Shown here: piece by piece, positions 7,893-15,638 of the stretch
Position numbering within the stretch: position 1 is the stretch's first letter
How the letters are laid out: each line of letters opens with the position of its first letter
Assembly (NCBI GenBank): GCA_023484645.1
Contig: JAMCZZ010000020.1
Span: forward strand, 1-33,497
Direction: 5' to 3'
Source: Patescibacteria group bacterium
Lineage (GTDB): Bacteria > Patescibacteria > UBA1384 > XYA2-FULL-43-10 > 1-14-0-10-43-13
Length of the DNA: 33,497 nucleotides
Translations under genes and position numbers: made by a program
Notes under the pieces: model-generated
Database searches by the model: none
Told to the model about the DNA's origin: nothing
Seen by the model: the letters and a program-made list of their open reading frames with translations, nothing else

Positions 7893-8615
7893 TTATCTCT
7901 CAGTGATTACTCTATAGTGAAGATACACTTCGTCTCTGTGCTTTTTTGCTGACAGTAATTTCAATCGCCTGATTTTGTCTGGAGGAAAAAGACAATCGCT
8001 TATTAACGAAAGAGTTTCGTTTGTTTTATCCCCGAATATTTTAGGAGCTACTGTTATAAATATTTCATCAACCAAATTACAGGCAAAAAACGAACTCCAG
8101 AGTATTGAACCGCCTTCAACCAGAACATTGCGGTAGTTTTTTGAATGGAGGTATTTTGCAAGCAACAACATATCAACTTTATCGTTGCCCATTCTAATGA
8201 TTTTTACGGCATTAGATAATTTGGACGATAAATGTGTTTTGCTTGTCGTTACTAATAAGGGGTCTGTTCCTTCTGAAGGATTTATAAGAAAATCCAGCAA
8301 TTCTTCCGTCGGATTTGCACTCACTATTAAATACAAGATTTTTCTGGTCTTGCCATGTTTTTTTCTTTTTTGCTGAAAATCCTCTTTACCAAGATTGTCC
8401 AAAGTATGCTGGCAGATAGCAGTGTTTTTTCCATGTATCAGCACATCGGCATATAAACGCAATTTGAGCATCGTTTTATAATCATACTCACTGCCAATAG
8501 GCCAGTAACTATCTCTATTATGGGTGACTTGAGTTTTTCCGTCTACAGTCTGTACTGCATTAATAAAGAAAAAAGGACGATTATTTTGTGCTGGAAAAAC
8601 TAAATTAGAGTACAT
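7893..8615 (-). CDS. RibD C-terminal/dihydrofolate-reductase-fold reductase
   Basis: 240 aa. RPFFFINAVQTVDGK (13-27) matches the family start RPyvtlk.A.SLDGk. LVEGGSILWSSF...LVDEIFITVAPKIFG matches the GG-plus-DE NADPH-binding end of RibD_C (5-amino-6-(5-phosphoribosylamino)uracil reductase). The deaminase half of RibD is absent. No riboflavin genes are nearby, so it may reduce a different pterin- or pyrimidine-like substrate. Its ATG overlaps the transporter gene by 11 bases, implying coupled translation. FolC lies just upstream of the pair. Family confidence is high, exact substrate low. Confidence 0.8.
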   Translation of the reverse strand: MYSNLVFPAQNNRPFFFINAVQTVDGKTQVTHNRDSYWPIGSEYDYKTMLKLRLYADVLIHGKNTAICQHTLDNLGKEDFQQKRKKHGKTRKILYLIVSANPTEELLDFLINPSEGTDPLLVTTSKTHLSSKLSNAVKIIRMGNDKVDMLLLAKYLHSKNYRNVLVEGGSILWSSFFACNLVDEIFITVAPKIFGDKTNETLSLISDCLFPPDKIRRLKLLSAKKHRDEVYLHYRVITER

Positions 8616-9270
8616 TTTCAGATTTACCCACTTTTAACCATCCGACACCCATGTAGACGAAAGGTGTTTCGATGATCGACATGAAACATTTTAGAAGCCA
8701 GTAAGGGATAATGAGTCCTAACAAGAAATGAAAATTGTTAGCAAAAGGCAATCCTAGTGAGTAGAAAGCCAGCGTAATAAAAAATGATGTATCCACAAAC
8801 TGAGATATGAAATTTGAAGCATTTGTCCTAAACCACAATCTTTTTTTACCTAGTTTTTGTCTAATCTTGCTGAAGATATAAACGTCGAGAAGATCGGCAA
8901 CTGTAAATGATATTAAACTAGCCGCAGAAATCCTAGCTGATTTTTGGAAAATTTCAACATAAGCATTATTTGACATTTGAAATCTTGTCGATGGAGGCAA
9001 AAAGGTGGCAAAAATAGAGAAAAGGAAAATGAGAAAAATGATGAACATTCCTGAATAAATTATACTTCTAGCCCTAGCTTTACCATAAACTTCCGTAATG
9101 ATGTCATTGATGGCAAACAATAATGGAATAACAAAAATGGCAACACTTGCGTTTAGTTGAAAAGTGCCAAGTTTAAAAAGAGGGAAAGTTTTAGCACCCA
9201 TTAATTCTGATACGGCGATACAAAAAATGTAGATAGAAACAATTAGATCAAGTTTATTAATCTTATACAT
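8605..9270 (-). CDS. YhhQ/VUT_1-family transporter (queuosine-precursor type)
   Basis: 221 aa with about six membrane helices. FAINDIITEVYGKARAR is the signature of the YhhQ family, and the RTNASNFISQFVDTSFF segment is also diagnostic. Characterised members import preQ0/preQ1, precursors of the tRNA base queuosine. The ATG at 9270 has GAAAGG six bases upstream; a GTG one codon earlier is less likely. It is paired by an 11-base overlap with a RibD_C-like reductase, so the imported molecule may be a reducible deazapurine or pterin. No queuosine gene (tgt, queA) is in the window. Confidence 0.87.
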   Translation of the reverse strand: MYKINKLDLIVSIYIFCIAVSELMGAKTFPLFKLGTFQLNASVAIFVIPLLFAINDIITEVYGKARARSIIYSGMFIIFLIFLFSIFATFLPPSTRFQMSNNAYVEIFQKSARISAASLISFTVADLLDVYIFSKIRQKLGKKRLWFRTNASNFISQFVDTSFFITLAFYSLGLPFANNFHFLLGLIIPYWLLKCFMSIIETPFVYMGVGWLKVGKSENVL

Positions 9271-9439
9271 CACAAACCTTTCATTAAATTACTTTAATAA
9301 GTAATGTGGAATAGTAGTCTTTAAACTAAACAATTGAAAGGATGTGCACAAAACCAGACCAAGTTGTTATTTTACTGTTTAACATCATAATATTGTATTT
9401 TTGTTTAATAGCATAAGGACAATGTAGCATATATAAATC

Positions 9440-9454
9440 GCCAGCTCAACTGGC
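9440..9454. terminator. short hairpin after folC
   Basis: GCCAG CTCAA CTGGC, perfect 5-base stem, 24 bases beyond the folC stop on the minus strand. Its U-tract is better on the plus strand (TAATTTTTG) than on the minus strand (GATTTATAT), so its direction is uncertain. Confidence 0.35.
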
Positions 9455-9477
9455 TAATTTTTGACGATCGTACACAT

Positions 9478-10749
9478 CTAAAAACTTGTTTTATCTCTTA
9501 GAATTTTTTCTTCGGGATACCACTTCTTTCTCAATTCTCCGGCAAGGTAAAATGAACCGGTTACTAATACGAGATCATTCGGCTTCGCTTCGCCAATTGC
9601 CGATTTTAGGGCACCAAATGGATCGAGAGTTACTACTGATTTAATTTTCGGATTGAATTTTAACGATCTTTGGAAAAGCTCCATTGGAGAAGAGCTACTC
9701 CGTTGCGATACTAGAAAACGCGTAAAAAAAGCTTTGTCAACTATGGGAATTAGCTTTTCTAATATTGCGTCTTTGTCCTTGTCGTCCGCAATAGCAACAA
9801 TCGCAATTAGTTTTCGATAATTTAGCCGAGCCAGATTTTCAACAACCGACTGCATTTTTAAACCGTTATGGGCGCCGTCTAGCACGATTAACGGCTTCTT
9901 CTGAATGACTTCAAAACGGCATGGCAACTTTGGCGGGTCATTTTTGTGATTATTTTGAACACCAGCTTCCTCAATAATCACATTAACAAGCACCTCATTC
10001 TTTTCATAATAGTGATTAGGCCCTTTAATTGCAATGAATTTATTGGCCAGATTTTCTTTCGCAATTTTCTTGAAAATATTTAATAAACTTGGTCTTTCTT
10101 CAGTCGTAATAAACACGCACTCAGGCTTGATAATACCGGCTTTATCTGTCGCAATTTTCACAAGCGTCTTTCCTAAAATTTCCGTGTGATCAAACCCAAT
10201 ATTTGTAATAGCGGCAATTTCGCATTTCTTAATCACATTAGTTGCATCGTAGCGTCCACCCAACCCTGCCTCCAGAACAACCCATTCGCACTTTGTTTCA
10301 TAGAAGTATTTTAAAGCCAAGCCAAAGAAAATTTCAAAATATGATGGAGCTCCTTCCATGCACTCAATATACGCTTTATTGATTAGCGGTTTCGCATCTT
10401 CAACCATTTGAGCAAACTTTAGAGGATCAATATATTTATCATTAACTTTAATTTTTTCTATAGAGGTCGTCACAAACGGAGAAGTAAATAATCCGGTCCT
10501 TTGACCAGTTTTAAATAAGATATATTGTACAAGATTGGCGACACTACCCTTTCCAGCTGTGCCAGCGATATGGATGAATTTTAAATGTTGATCTGGGTTG
10601 CCAAGCAGGTTTAAAAAATATCGAGTTCTTTTTATAAATATTTCGGGGTTATTTCTATTCTTATTGGAGTATTTTTTTGTCTCTGAAAGACTAGCGAGTG
10701 ATTCTAAATATCTAACCGCTTCATAATATTGTGAAAAAATTTTTTGCAT
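9478..10749 (-). CDS. folC: folylpolyglutamate synthase / dihydrofolate synthase
   Basis: 423 aa Mur-ligase-type enzyme adding glutamate to folates (or to dihydropteroate). The P-loop is HIAGTAGKGSV, followed by SPFVTTSIEKI, LEAGLGGRYDATNV and NIGFDHTEILGKTLVKIATDKAGI, then LDGAHN at the start of the C-terminal domain. These are hallmark FolC motifs, in order. The N-terminus begins YYEAVRYLESL as in the family, supporting this start although no Shine-Dalgarno is visible. A strong terminator for the upstream ligase ends only 34 bases before the start codon, leaving little room for a promoter. Expression may depend on read-through or a leaderless message. Confidence 0.93.
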   Translation of the reverse strand: MQKIFSQYYEAVRYLESLASLSETKKYSNKNRNNPEIFIKRTRYFLNLLGNPDQHLKFIHIAGTAGKGSVANLVQYILFKTGQRTGLFTSPFVTTSIEKIKVNDKYIDPLKFAQMVEDAKPLINKAYIECMEGAPSYFEIFFGLALKYFYETKCEWVVLEAGLGGRYDATNVIKKCEIAAITNIGFDHTEILGKTLVKIATDKAGIIKPECVFITTEERPSLLNIFKKIAKENLANKFIAIKGPNHYYEKNEVLVNVIIEEAGVQNNHKNDPPKLPCRFEVIQKKPLIVLDGAHNGLKMQSVVENLARLNYRKLIAIVAIADDKDKDAILEKLIPIVDKAFFTRFLVSQRSSSSPMELFQRSLKFNPKIKSVVTLDPFGALKSAIGEAKPNDLVLVTGSFYLAGELRKKWYPEEKILRDKTSF

Positions 10750-10783
10750 TTGTTGAAATTAAATTTATTTATCAAAAACAGAG

Positions 10784-10812
10784 CGCCGTGTTCCCAGAAA
10801 GGGAACACGGCG
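10784..10812 (-). terminator. strong GC-rich terminator
   Basis: Perfect 12-base stem CGCCGTGTTCCC / GGGAACACGGCG with a 5-base loop, then CTCTGTTTTTG on the minus strand. It begins 6 bases after the ligase stop. Confidence 0.88.
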
Positions 10813-10818
10813 AGCATA

Positions 10819-11820
10819 TTAGAGCTTGGCAACGGCTTTGAGCACTTTAATGTAAAGTTGCTCAACAATTCGTGCCTGATCCTTACCGCTGGCCGAATAA
10901 TTATCGATGCCGGGCGCGGCATTGATTTCGATGACATGGTATTTGCCGAGCGGCTGTGTCAAGTCGTTCTCGACCATTAGGTCGACGCCGCAATAGCGCA
11001 ATCCCATATCGGCGGTCAGCTTGACAGCGATCTCTCGATAACCGGGATGAATTTTGTCAGTGACGTCGACTGCGTCGCCCCCAGTAGAGAGATTCGCATT
11101 GTCAAGAAGTTGACAATCCTGCCCATCAGGCAGAACGGTTTGGAACGACAACTTCATCCGGGCCAACCGTTGCTTGACTCGATAATCATCTAGCGGCAGC
11201 TCGGTATCACGATCGTCAGAGTAGAAAGTTTCTTGTTTAATCGCCAACAACTCTGAAATGGTACGGATGCCATCGCCGGTAATTGTCAATGGAAGTCTCT
11301 GATATGCCGAGATGATCTCTCCATCCAAAACAACAATTCGGTAATCTTTGCCGTGGACTACTCGTTGCACCAGTATAACCTTGTCCCGTTGAAACGCTTT
11401 TTGGCACGCTTGGTGAAACTCCCGTTTTGTATGCGCCTTGCAGACCGAGTCGCCTTGACTTTTGCTGTTAGGCTTAACGATTACGGGAAGGCCAAGTGAG
11501 AGAGCATAGTCATACGCCTCATCAATGCCGTTTTGGGAGCCAATGCCTTTACACCACTTCTTGGAGTAAAATGCTTGACCCTCAATGACCGGATACCCAA
11601 GGCGAGCCATAAAGAAGTTAGCATAGCCCTTATCGCGGGCAATCTCGGTAGCACCGAGTGTGTTTAAGTCAAAATTGGTATTGCGGAAATAGTGTTTTTT
11701 GCCATTCGGACAAACGATCTGTCCGACATAGCCAAACTCTGGTTCCACAATAACTTCAACGCCAGCTTCACGAGCTATGCGTTGCAACAGTTGTCCAACA
11801 AATGGCCGTGATTTTTTCAT
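10819..11820 (-). CDS. ATP-grasp ligase, cyanophycin-synthetase/GshAB-like
   Basis: 333 aa from the ATG at 11820, preceded by GGAGG. ATP-grasp core: GATEIARDKGYANFFMARLGYPVIEG (ATP-domain start), LPVIVKPNSKSQGDSV (ATP Lys and Gly-loop), RIVVLDGEIISAYQRLP, then CGVDLMV...YHVIEINAAPG with the Mg-binding Glu/Asn. The order matches the ATP-grasp half of cyanophycin synthetase and bifunctional glutathione synthetase, without their second ligase domains. It probably makes an amide bond to an amino acid through an acyl-phosphate. It has its own promoter and terminator and is G+C-rich, unlike neighbouring folC. No peptide substrate gene is adjacent. Confidence 0.85.
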   Translation of the reverse strand: MKKSRPFVGQLLQRIAREAGVEVIVEPEFGYVGQIVCPNGKKHYFRNTNFDLNTLGATEIARDKGYANFFMARLGYPVIEGQAFYSKKWCKGIGSQNGIDEAYDYALSLGLPVIVKPNSKSQGDSVCKAHTKREFHQACQKAFQRDKVILVQRVVHGKDYRIVVLDGEIISAYQRLPLTITGDGIRTISELLAIKQETFYSDDRDTELPLDDYRVKQRLARMKLSFQTVLPDGQDCQLLDNANLSTGGDAVDVTDKIHPGYREIAVKLTADMGLRYCGVDLMVENDLTQPLGKYHVIEINAAPGIDNYSASGKDQARIVEQLYIKVLKAVAKL

Positions 11821-11857
11821 TGCTCTGCCTCCAGCTTTCTGGGATTTCCCCACTACT

Positions 11858-11886
11858 GTAATAACACAATAAATGCTTTTTGGCAA
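11858..11886 (-). promoter_or_regulatory. promoter of the ATP-grasp gene
   Basis: Minus strand TTGCCA (11881-11886), 17 bases, TATTAC (11858-11863). The start would fall near 11851, about 30 bases before the ATG, with the GGAGG in between. Confidence 0.6.
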
Positions 11887-11912
11887 ATTTTGTGAATATT
11901 TTTGACATACCT

Positions 11913-11941
11913 TTGACAACTGTAAACGTGTTTGATACAAA
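11913..11941 (+). promoter_or_regulatory. candidate divergent plus-strand promoter
   Basis: TTGACA (11913-11918), 17 bases, TACAAA (11936-11941). A second TTGACA lies 11 bases upstream (11902-11907). It would drive a transcript towards the hairpin at 12000-12028 and the small gene at 12104. Confidence 0.4.
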
Positions 11942-11999
11942 TTAAGTGTAATTATTGATTGAAAATCTTTTTTTCTTGAGACGAATCACTAAGCTAAAT

Positions 12000-12028
12000 C
12001 CCCTCAGTTCTGTAAAAGGACCTGGGGG
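12000..12028 (+). terminator. imperfect terminator-like hairpin
   Basis: CCCC-U-CAG against CUGGGGG with a bulge, a mismatch and two more inner pairs, followed by TTTTATATATTT. There is no coding frame between the upstream promoter and this hairpin. It could end a short RNA or act as a leader attenuator for the gene at 12104. Confidence 0.4.
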
Positions 12029-12103
12029 TTTTATATATTTGATAAAAAATATAAACTAAACTTATGAAAAAGAATTGTTCTAGCGTTAAATATAAGCAAA
12101 ACC

Positions 12104-12400
12104 ATGATCAAACAAATTCCAAATAATGAAATCGATAGGAGATATAAAGGTTTTACTTTATTTAAGAATTTCAAATCTGTTGATTTGTATTTTAGAATGA
12201 CTGGTAATGTTCCCGGGGTATTAGAAAAATACAATAGTAGTCTTGCTGATTATATTGATCAATATATCAACAAAAATCTTCCTAAAGGAATTTTCACCTT
12301 CAAAATAATTGAAGAAAATAAACTTTTTAGAGTTACTTATGTTAAAAATGCGATCACCGAAAAAGAAGTGATTAATTTTACAAACTCTTTAGGATTGTGA
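12104..12400 (+). CDS. small hypothetical protein
   Basis: 98 aa, not recognised. Mixed alpha/beta character, no signal peptide or membrane segment, with aromatic-rich positions (GFTLFKNF, DLYFRM) and a C-terminal strand-helix pattern. No convincing Shine-Dalgarno precedes the ATG. It is the only long frame in this stretch and its amino-acid make-up is protein-like, but expression is uncertain. Transcription could come from the promoter at 11913-11941 if the hairpin at 12000-12028 is read through. Confidence 0.5.
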   Translation: MIKQIPNNEIDRRYKGFTLFKNFKSVDLYFRMTGNVPGVLEKYNSSLADYIDQYINKNLPKGIFTFKIIEENKLFRVTYVKNAITEKEVINFTNSLGL

Positions 12401-12499
12401 GTATATGTTCTTAATATTCTTTTGAATCACCTTTTGCACTAGATTGATTCACATAATTCACAATTTGTAATTAGAACTAAATTTGTAATCTGTATCTAA

Positions 12500-13120
12500 C
12501 TAATTATCAAATACCATCCGTTTGTAGACTTTTCTTGTTGCGTCGACGTCGCGTTTGCAGTATTCGGCGATTTCATCTAGTTTGCCAGCGAGGAAATAGT
12601 CGTAGACTTTCGAACCGTCAATTCCTTCTTCTTTTGGCGAGGCAATTCCGAGAGCAATACTTAATTTATGCAAGCTTGTTCCCCTGCTTCCCCATTTTTC
12701 CCATTCGCACATAGTATCGAAAATGGGATTGTTTCGATAGCGCGCAAAAGATAGATCTCTTGTCGGACGAACACCTAAAACAATCGATCTCTTGTAAATA
12801 AAGCGAAGATCAAAGTCCATTACATTGTGGCCAATGAATAAATCAGCATCTTTTGCAATTTGCCAGAATTTCTCCAGCATTTCCTTTTCATCTTCAACAA
12901 GACAATCGGCTGAATTATTATCCACAGCGTAACCAATACAGCAAATCCGCCCGAATTCGCCTTGAAAAGAAGTGTTTCGGAAAAAAGTATCAAAATCGTT
13001 GACTCCTTTGATCAATTTTGAACCGTTCTTTTTTCTGGAGTCTTCCCAAAAGCTTTTGATTAAATCCATTTTATCGCCGGGCGCTGGTAATGTTTCGATG
13101 TCTAAAAATAATTTTTTCAT
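12500..13120 (-). CDS. DEDDy 3'-5' exonuclease, PolB-exonuclease-like
   Basis: 206 aa. ExoI motif FLDIET (D7, E9), ExoII GHNVMDFD and ExoIII YCKRDVDAT with the Tyr four residues before the Asp give the DEDDy set for two-metal 3'-5' hydrolysis. The stand-alone architecture and IFDTMCEWEKW middle match the 'predicted exonuclease related to PolB' group. There is no polymerase domain. Likely role: trimming or repair of DNA or RNA ends. AT-rich gene, single, ATG start with a run of A before it. Confidence 0.85.
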   Translation of the reverse strand: MKKLFLDIETLPAPGDKMDLIKSFWEDSRKKNGSKLIKGVNDFDTFFRNTSFQGEFGRICCIGYAVDNNSADCLVEDEKEMLEKFWQIAKDADLFIGHNVMDFDLRFIYKRSIVLGVRPTRDLSFARYRNNPIFDTMCEWEKWGSRGTSLHKLSIALGIASPKEEGIDGSKVYDYFLAGKLDEIAEYCKRDVDATRKVYKRMVFDN

Positions 13121-13190
13121 AATTTTCTTTGTTTAATGCACAATAATGTATTTTACATCCTGTGCTCAAATTAATCAATCTACAAGAGGA

Positions 13191-13216
13191 GAGCCGCGGC
13201 TGTAGCGCCGCGGCTC
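13191..13216 (-). terminator. perfect GC-rich hairpin
   Basis: Ten-base stem GAGCCGCGGC / GCCGCGGCTC around TGTAGC, 10 bases after the stop of the Cys-rich protein gene. The following minus-strand tract (CTCTCCTCTTG) is poor in U, so it may act as a 3' stabiliser as well as a terminator. Confidence 0.65.
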
Positions 13217-13226
13217 GTTCGTAGTG

Positions 13227-13685
13227 CTAGTGCAAGAGGTCAATCAGGTTGAGGCAGTTTGTTTTCGGCGGAGCATCGGCGAAATACCGGAGAACAAGAG
13301 TTCCGTCCGCGTTATAGCACGATTCAGACGTTAACCCCGCTATGAGGTAGTGGCCCAAACCATGCTCATCTTTTATGAACTCGCAGCCGATACCCCTGTC
13401 GACACACGCTTGAACATGGCCAAGCGTGAGAGAAAGACTTTCGAAGTGATCCCTGAATGAGTTAGAGAAAATGACCACCTCAAGTCCCCGTTCAATGTGC
13501 CTCCACATAACAATTCCCTCTTGTCCCTTCTTGACAAGATTGCTAAGCGCCTCACCAACCGTGCACATGACGCAACACTGCCAATCAGGTCCCTCTAGTG
13601 TCATGTCTCTGGTGATTGCTTCCACGATGTTTCGCTGACATTGCTCGCCAACTCTAACTACAGCTTGACATGTACCATTAGCCAT
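13227..13685 (-). CDS. cysteine-rich hypothetical protein
   Basis: 152 aa, not recognised. Cysteines cluster at C6, C16 and C37-C38-C41 (WQCCVMC), with others later, suggesting metal binding or a disulfide. VGEALSNLVKKG faintly recalls the N-box of GHKL ATPases, but no G1 or G2 motif follows, so I do not assign that. The ATG at 13685 has GAGGGGG at good spacing. Base composition is G+C-rich compared with the flanking exonuclease and rubrerythrin, and a perfect GC hairpin closes the unit. Single gene. Confidence 0.65.
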   Translation of the reverse strand: MANGTCQAVVRVGEQCQRNIVEAITRDMTLEGPDWQCCVMCTVGEALSNLVKKGQEGIVMWRHIERGLEVVIFSNSFRDHFESLSLTLGHVQACVDRGIGCEFIKDEHGLGHYLIAGLTSESCYNADGTLVLRYFADAPPKTNCLNLIDLLH

Positions 13686-13731
13686 GACATCAACCCCCTC
13701 AGGATGTTATCGCCCCATTGCCCCATCATTA

Positions 13732-13808
13732 GCCAGAACTGTGAACTTAGATCTTGGAACTTTGTTTATCACAGATCTAAGCTCTAAGTTCTAAGTACTT
13801 GTTCTGGC
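13732..13808. repeat. 77-base imperfect palindrome
   Basis: Outer 8-base arms GCCAGAAC / GTTCTGGC enclose arms that share ACTTAGATC-like words, and the right arm repeats CTAAG three times in 25 bases. It lies between rubrerythrin and the Cys-rich gene and may be a small mobile palindromic element or a large 3' hairpin. Confidence 0.55.
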
Positions 13809-13823
13809 CAATAGACAGAACAA

Positions 13824-14381
13824 CTAATAAGGTCTAGTCAAAAGTTCATAAAAGGCTTGAGGATGAGCACAAGCCGGACACTCCGCCGGCGCTTCTGTAC
13901 CCTTGTGAACGTAACCGCAATTTCTGCATTTCCACTCCACTTCTTCTCCGCGTTTAAAAACCATTCCTTTTTCAATATTTTCTTTTAACTTTAGATAGCG
14001 CTTTTCGTGCTCTTCTTCCACTTCAGCGATTTCTGTCATGACTTTGGCTGCTTCATCAAAACCTTCTTCTTTGGCAGTTTTAGCGAATTCAGGATACATT
14101 TTAGTATGCTCAAAATTTTCCCCGGCAGCCGCAACTGCAAGATTCTCCACTGTCGTCTTTACAACCGGAAAATCATATTTCTCCAGAGATGACTCGGTCA
14201 TGTCAGAGAGAAGCTTCATCAGTCTCTTAGCATGCTCCTTCTCATTATCGGCTGTTTCTTCAAAAATAGCTGCGATTTGCTCATAGCCTTCTTTTCTAGC
14301 TTTTGAAGCGAAATAAGTGTACTTATTTCTAGCCATCGATTCGCCGGCAATCGCCCGCACAATATTCTTATTTGTTTCCAT
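13824..14381 (-). CDS. rbr: rubrerythrin
   Basis: 185 aa non-haem di-iron peroxidase that detoxifies hydrogen peroxide in anaerobes. The four-helix ferritin-like domain carries two sets of iron ligands (IAGESMARNKY, ETADNEKEHAKR, then FEHTKMYPEF, EIAEVEEEHEKR). A C-terminal rubredoxin domain has CRNCGYVHKG and CPACAHP for the FeCys4 centre. Domain order is canonical. It is AT-rich with GAGG before the ATG. Together with desulfoferrodoxin at 32570-32944 it points to an anaerobic or microaerophilic cell. Confidence 0.95.
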   Translation of the reverse strand: METNKNIVRAIAGESMARNKYTYFASKARKEGYEQIAAIFEETADNEKEHAKRLMKLLSDMTESSLEKYDFPVVKTTVENLAVAAAGENFEHTKMYPEFAKTAKEEGFDEAAKVMTEIAEVEEEHEKRYLKLKENIEKGMVFKRGEEVEWKCRNCGYVHKGTEAPAECPACAHPQAFYELLTRPY

Positions 14382-14408
14382 ATTCCTCTTTCAATTAGCA
14401 ATATTATA

Positions 14409-14576
14409 TTATTCCCTCGAGTCCAAAACTACAACAAACGCTGAGACGATGCCAATAACTATTTCTACCCAAGCAAGCCAAGAGGGCTCTTTTAGGAAAT
14501 CCCAGCTGGTAATAAGACCGGCGATGCCCAGAAAGATCATAATAATGCCGACTACACCAAGTACCGCTTTTGACAT
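14409..14576 (-). CDS. small two-helix membrane protein
   Basis: 55 aa from the ATG at 14576, chosen because GGAGG lies just upstream; the longer 61-residue frame would start on top of it. Two hydrophobic helices (about 5-23 and 33-51) are joined by a short polar loop with Trp residues. No motif. It sits between rubrerythrin and a coiled-coil gene on the same strand. Function unknown. Confidence 0.65.
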   Translation of the reverse strand: MSKAVLGVVGIIMIFLGIAGLITSWDFLKEPSWLAWVEIVIGIVSAFVVVLDSRE

Positions 14577-14643
14577 TTTCCACCTCCAATTCATTATTTA
14601 TTTAGATATTACTCTTTTATAATAAATAGCGGAATACAACTAC

Positions 14644-15057
14644 CTATTCATCCTTATCATATCGCCCGTCAATATTTCTGTTCTGAAACATTCCTCTCTT
14701 TGGCAACAGCCTAACAGACAGTTTAAACTTTCTCGGCTCGCCGTTGGCATCGTTGAATTCATCTGATTTATTTTCCGTATATACCTGTACTAGTTCGGCA
14801 GATAAAATTTCTTTTAGAGTTGAAATCTCTTCTGTATTTGATTTTATGTCAGCTAAAAGCTTTTGGTTGGGACCGGTTGCCAATATTTCATCTTTAATCT
14901 GCTTTCTTTTCTGCACAATTTCCTTTACCTCGTCAACAACTTTTAGGTATTCGTCTGAGTTCTCAAGCTCTCCTTGCAGCATATCCTTCGCGTTTCTTAC
15001 TTCTTCTTGATACTTCTCTAAGAGTTCGATTCTTTTCTGAATAGTGGCAATATCCAT
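14644..15057 (-). CDS. coiled-coil hypothetical protein
   Basis: 137 aa, soluble, charged, almost wholly helical in pattern (Glu/Lys heptads over residues 5-95), ending in a basic stretch (KFKLSVRLLPKRG) and an acidic tail. No signal peptide, no recognised domain. GGAGAAG lies before the ATG. Function unknown. Confidence 0.6.
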   Translation of the reverse strand: MDIATIQKRIELLEKYQEEVRNAKDMLQGELENSDEYLKVVDEVKEIVQKRKQIKDEILATGPNQKLLADIKSNTEEISTLKEILSAELVQVYTENKSDEFNDANGEPRKFKLSVRLLPKRGMFQNRNIDGRYDKDE

Positions 15058-15137
15058 TTTTCACTTCTCCGTTAATAATTACGTTTATAATTATATACGC
15101 CCCATATCAAAAAGGCCAATGATTTGGCTTGTGGAAT

Positions 15138-15173
15138 AAAAAATAAACCCTCATTAGTGAAGGTTTATTTTTT
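15138..15173. terminator. bidirectional AT-rich terminator
   Basis: Perfect 12-base arms AAAAAATAAACC / GGTTTATTTTTT around CTCATTAGTGAA, whose TCA/TGA can also pair. It lies 18 bases after the stop of the secreted helical protein. Confidence 0.8.
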
Positions 15174-15190
15174 CTATTCTATTTAATTTT

Positions 15191-15595
15191 CTACTTCAAA
15201 TCTGCAATGTCCTGCTTAAGATTCTTTTGTTCTTCTCTCTTATCTTTTAACATTTTTGCTCTAGCATCGCGCATCGCTTTGCGAAACTTTTTCCTTGCAT
15301 CTATTCTGTCTCCCTTAGACTTTGCGTTTAGAAGAGCTTGTTTATATTCTGACCTTGCGGATTCTACAGCTGCCCTATATTCAGAATTTGTTGCCTTGAT
15401 CTCACTTTTGTGTTTTTTTCTTACCTCTTGAATGTCTTTTTTGTGCTTCGAGTTTTCAGTTATTACCACCTGGCTGCCAATAGAATTTCCTGCCGCCATT
15501 ACAGGGGGAATGGCAGCCATTGATAGGACAAACGCTATTACTATCAGCCCAATAAAATTATTTTTTAGTTTCTTTTTCTTTTGCTTTTTTGTCAC
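15191..15595 (-). CDS. secreted charged helical protein
   Basis: 134 aa. A very basic start (KKQKKKKLKNN), a hydrophobic core (about 14-34) and AxA-like residues (VMAAG) form a signal peptide. The mature part is Lys/Arg/Glu/Ala-rich helix or coiled coil without Cys or recognised domain. It follows the ECF sigma factor and its membrane partner by 43 bases and ends in a strong terminator, so it is probably the regulated product of that unit. Compare Spy/CpxP-like helical envelope proteins, but no family motif is visible. Confidence 0.7.
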   Translation of the reverse strand: MTKKQKKKKLKNNFIGLIVIAFVLSMAAIPPVMAAGNSIGSQVVITENSKHKKDIQEVRKKHKSEIKATNSEYRAAVESARSEYKQALLNAKSKGDRIDARKKFRKAMRDARAKMLKDKREEQKNLKQDIADLK

Positions 15596-15638
15596 AATGC
15601 CTCCTACTATGATTCTAATAATGACTGGCCGGTCAATA

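Noticed and set aside
9271..9477. preQ1 riboswitch before the YhhQ-type gene.
   Set aside because: I looked for the small pseudoknot with its A-rich tail and did not see it; only an AT-rich leader and an unrelated short hairpin.
13227..13685. Anti-sigma/GHKL ATPase assignment for the Cys-rich protein.
   Set aside because: Only the N-box-like EALSN is present; G1 and G2 ATP-binding motifs are missing.
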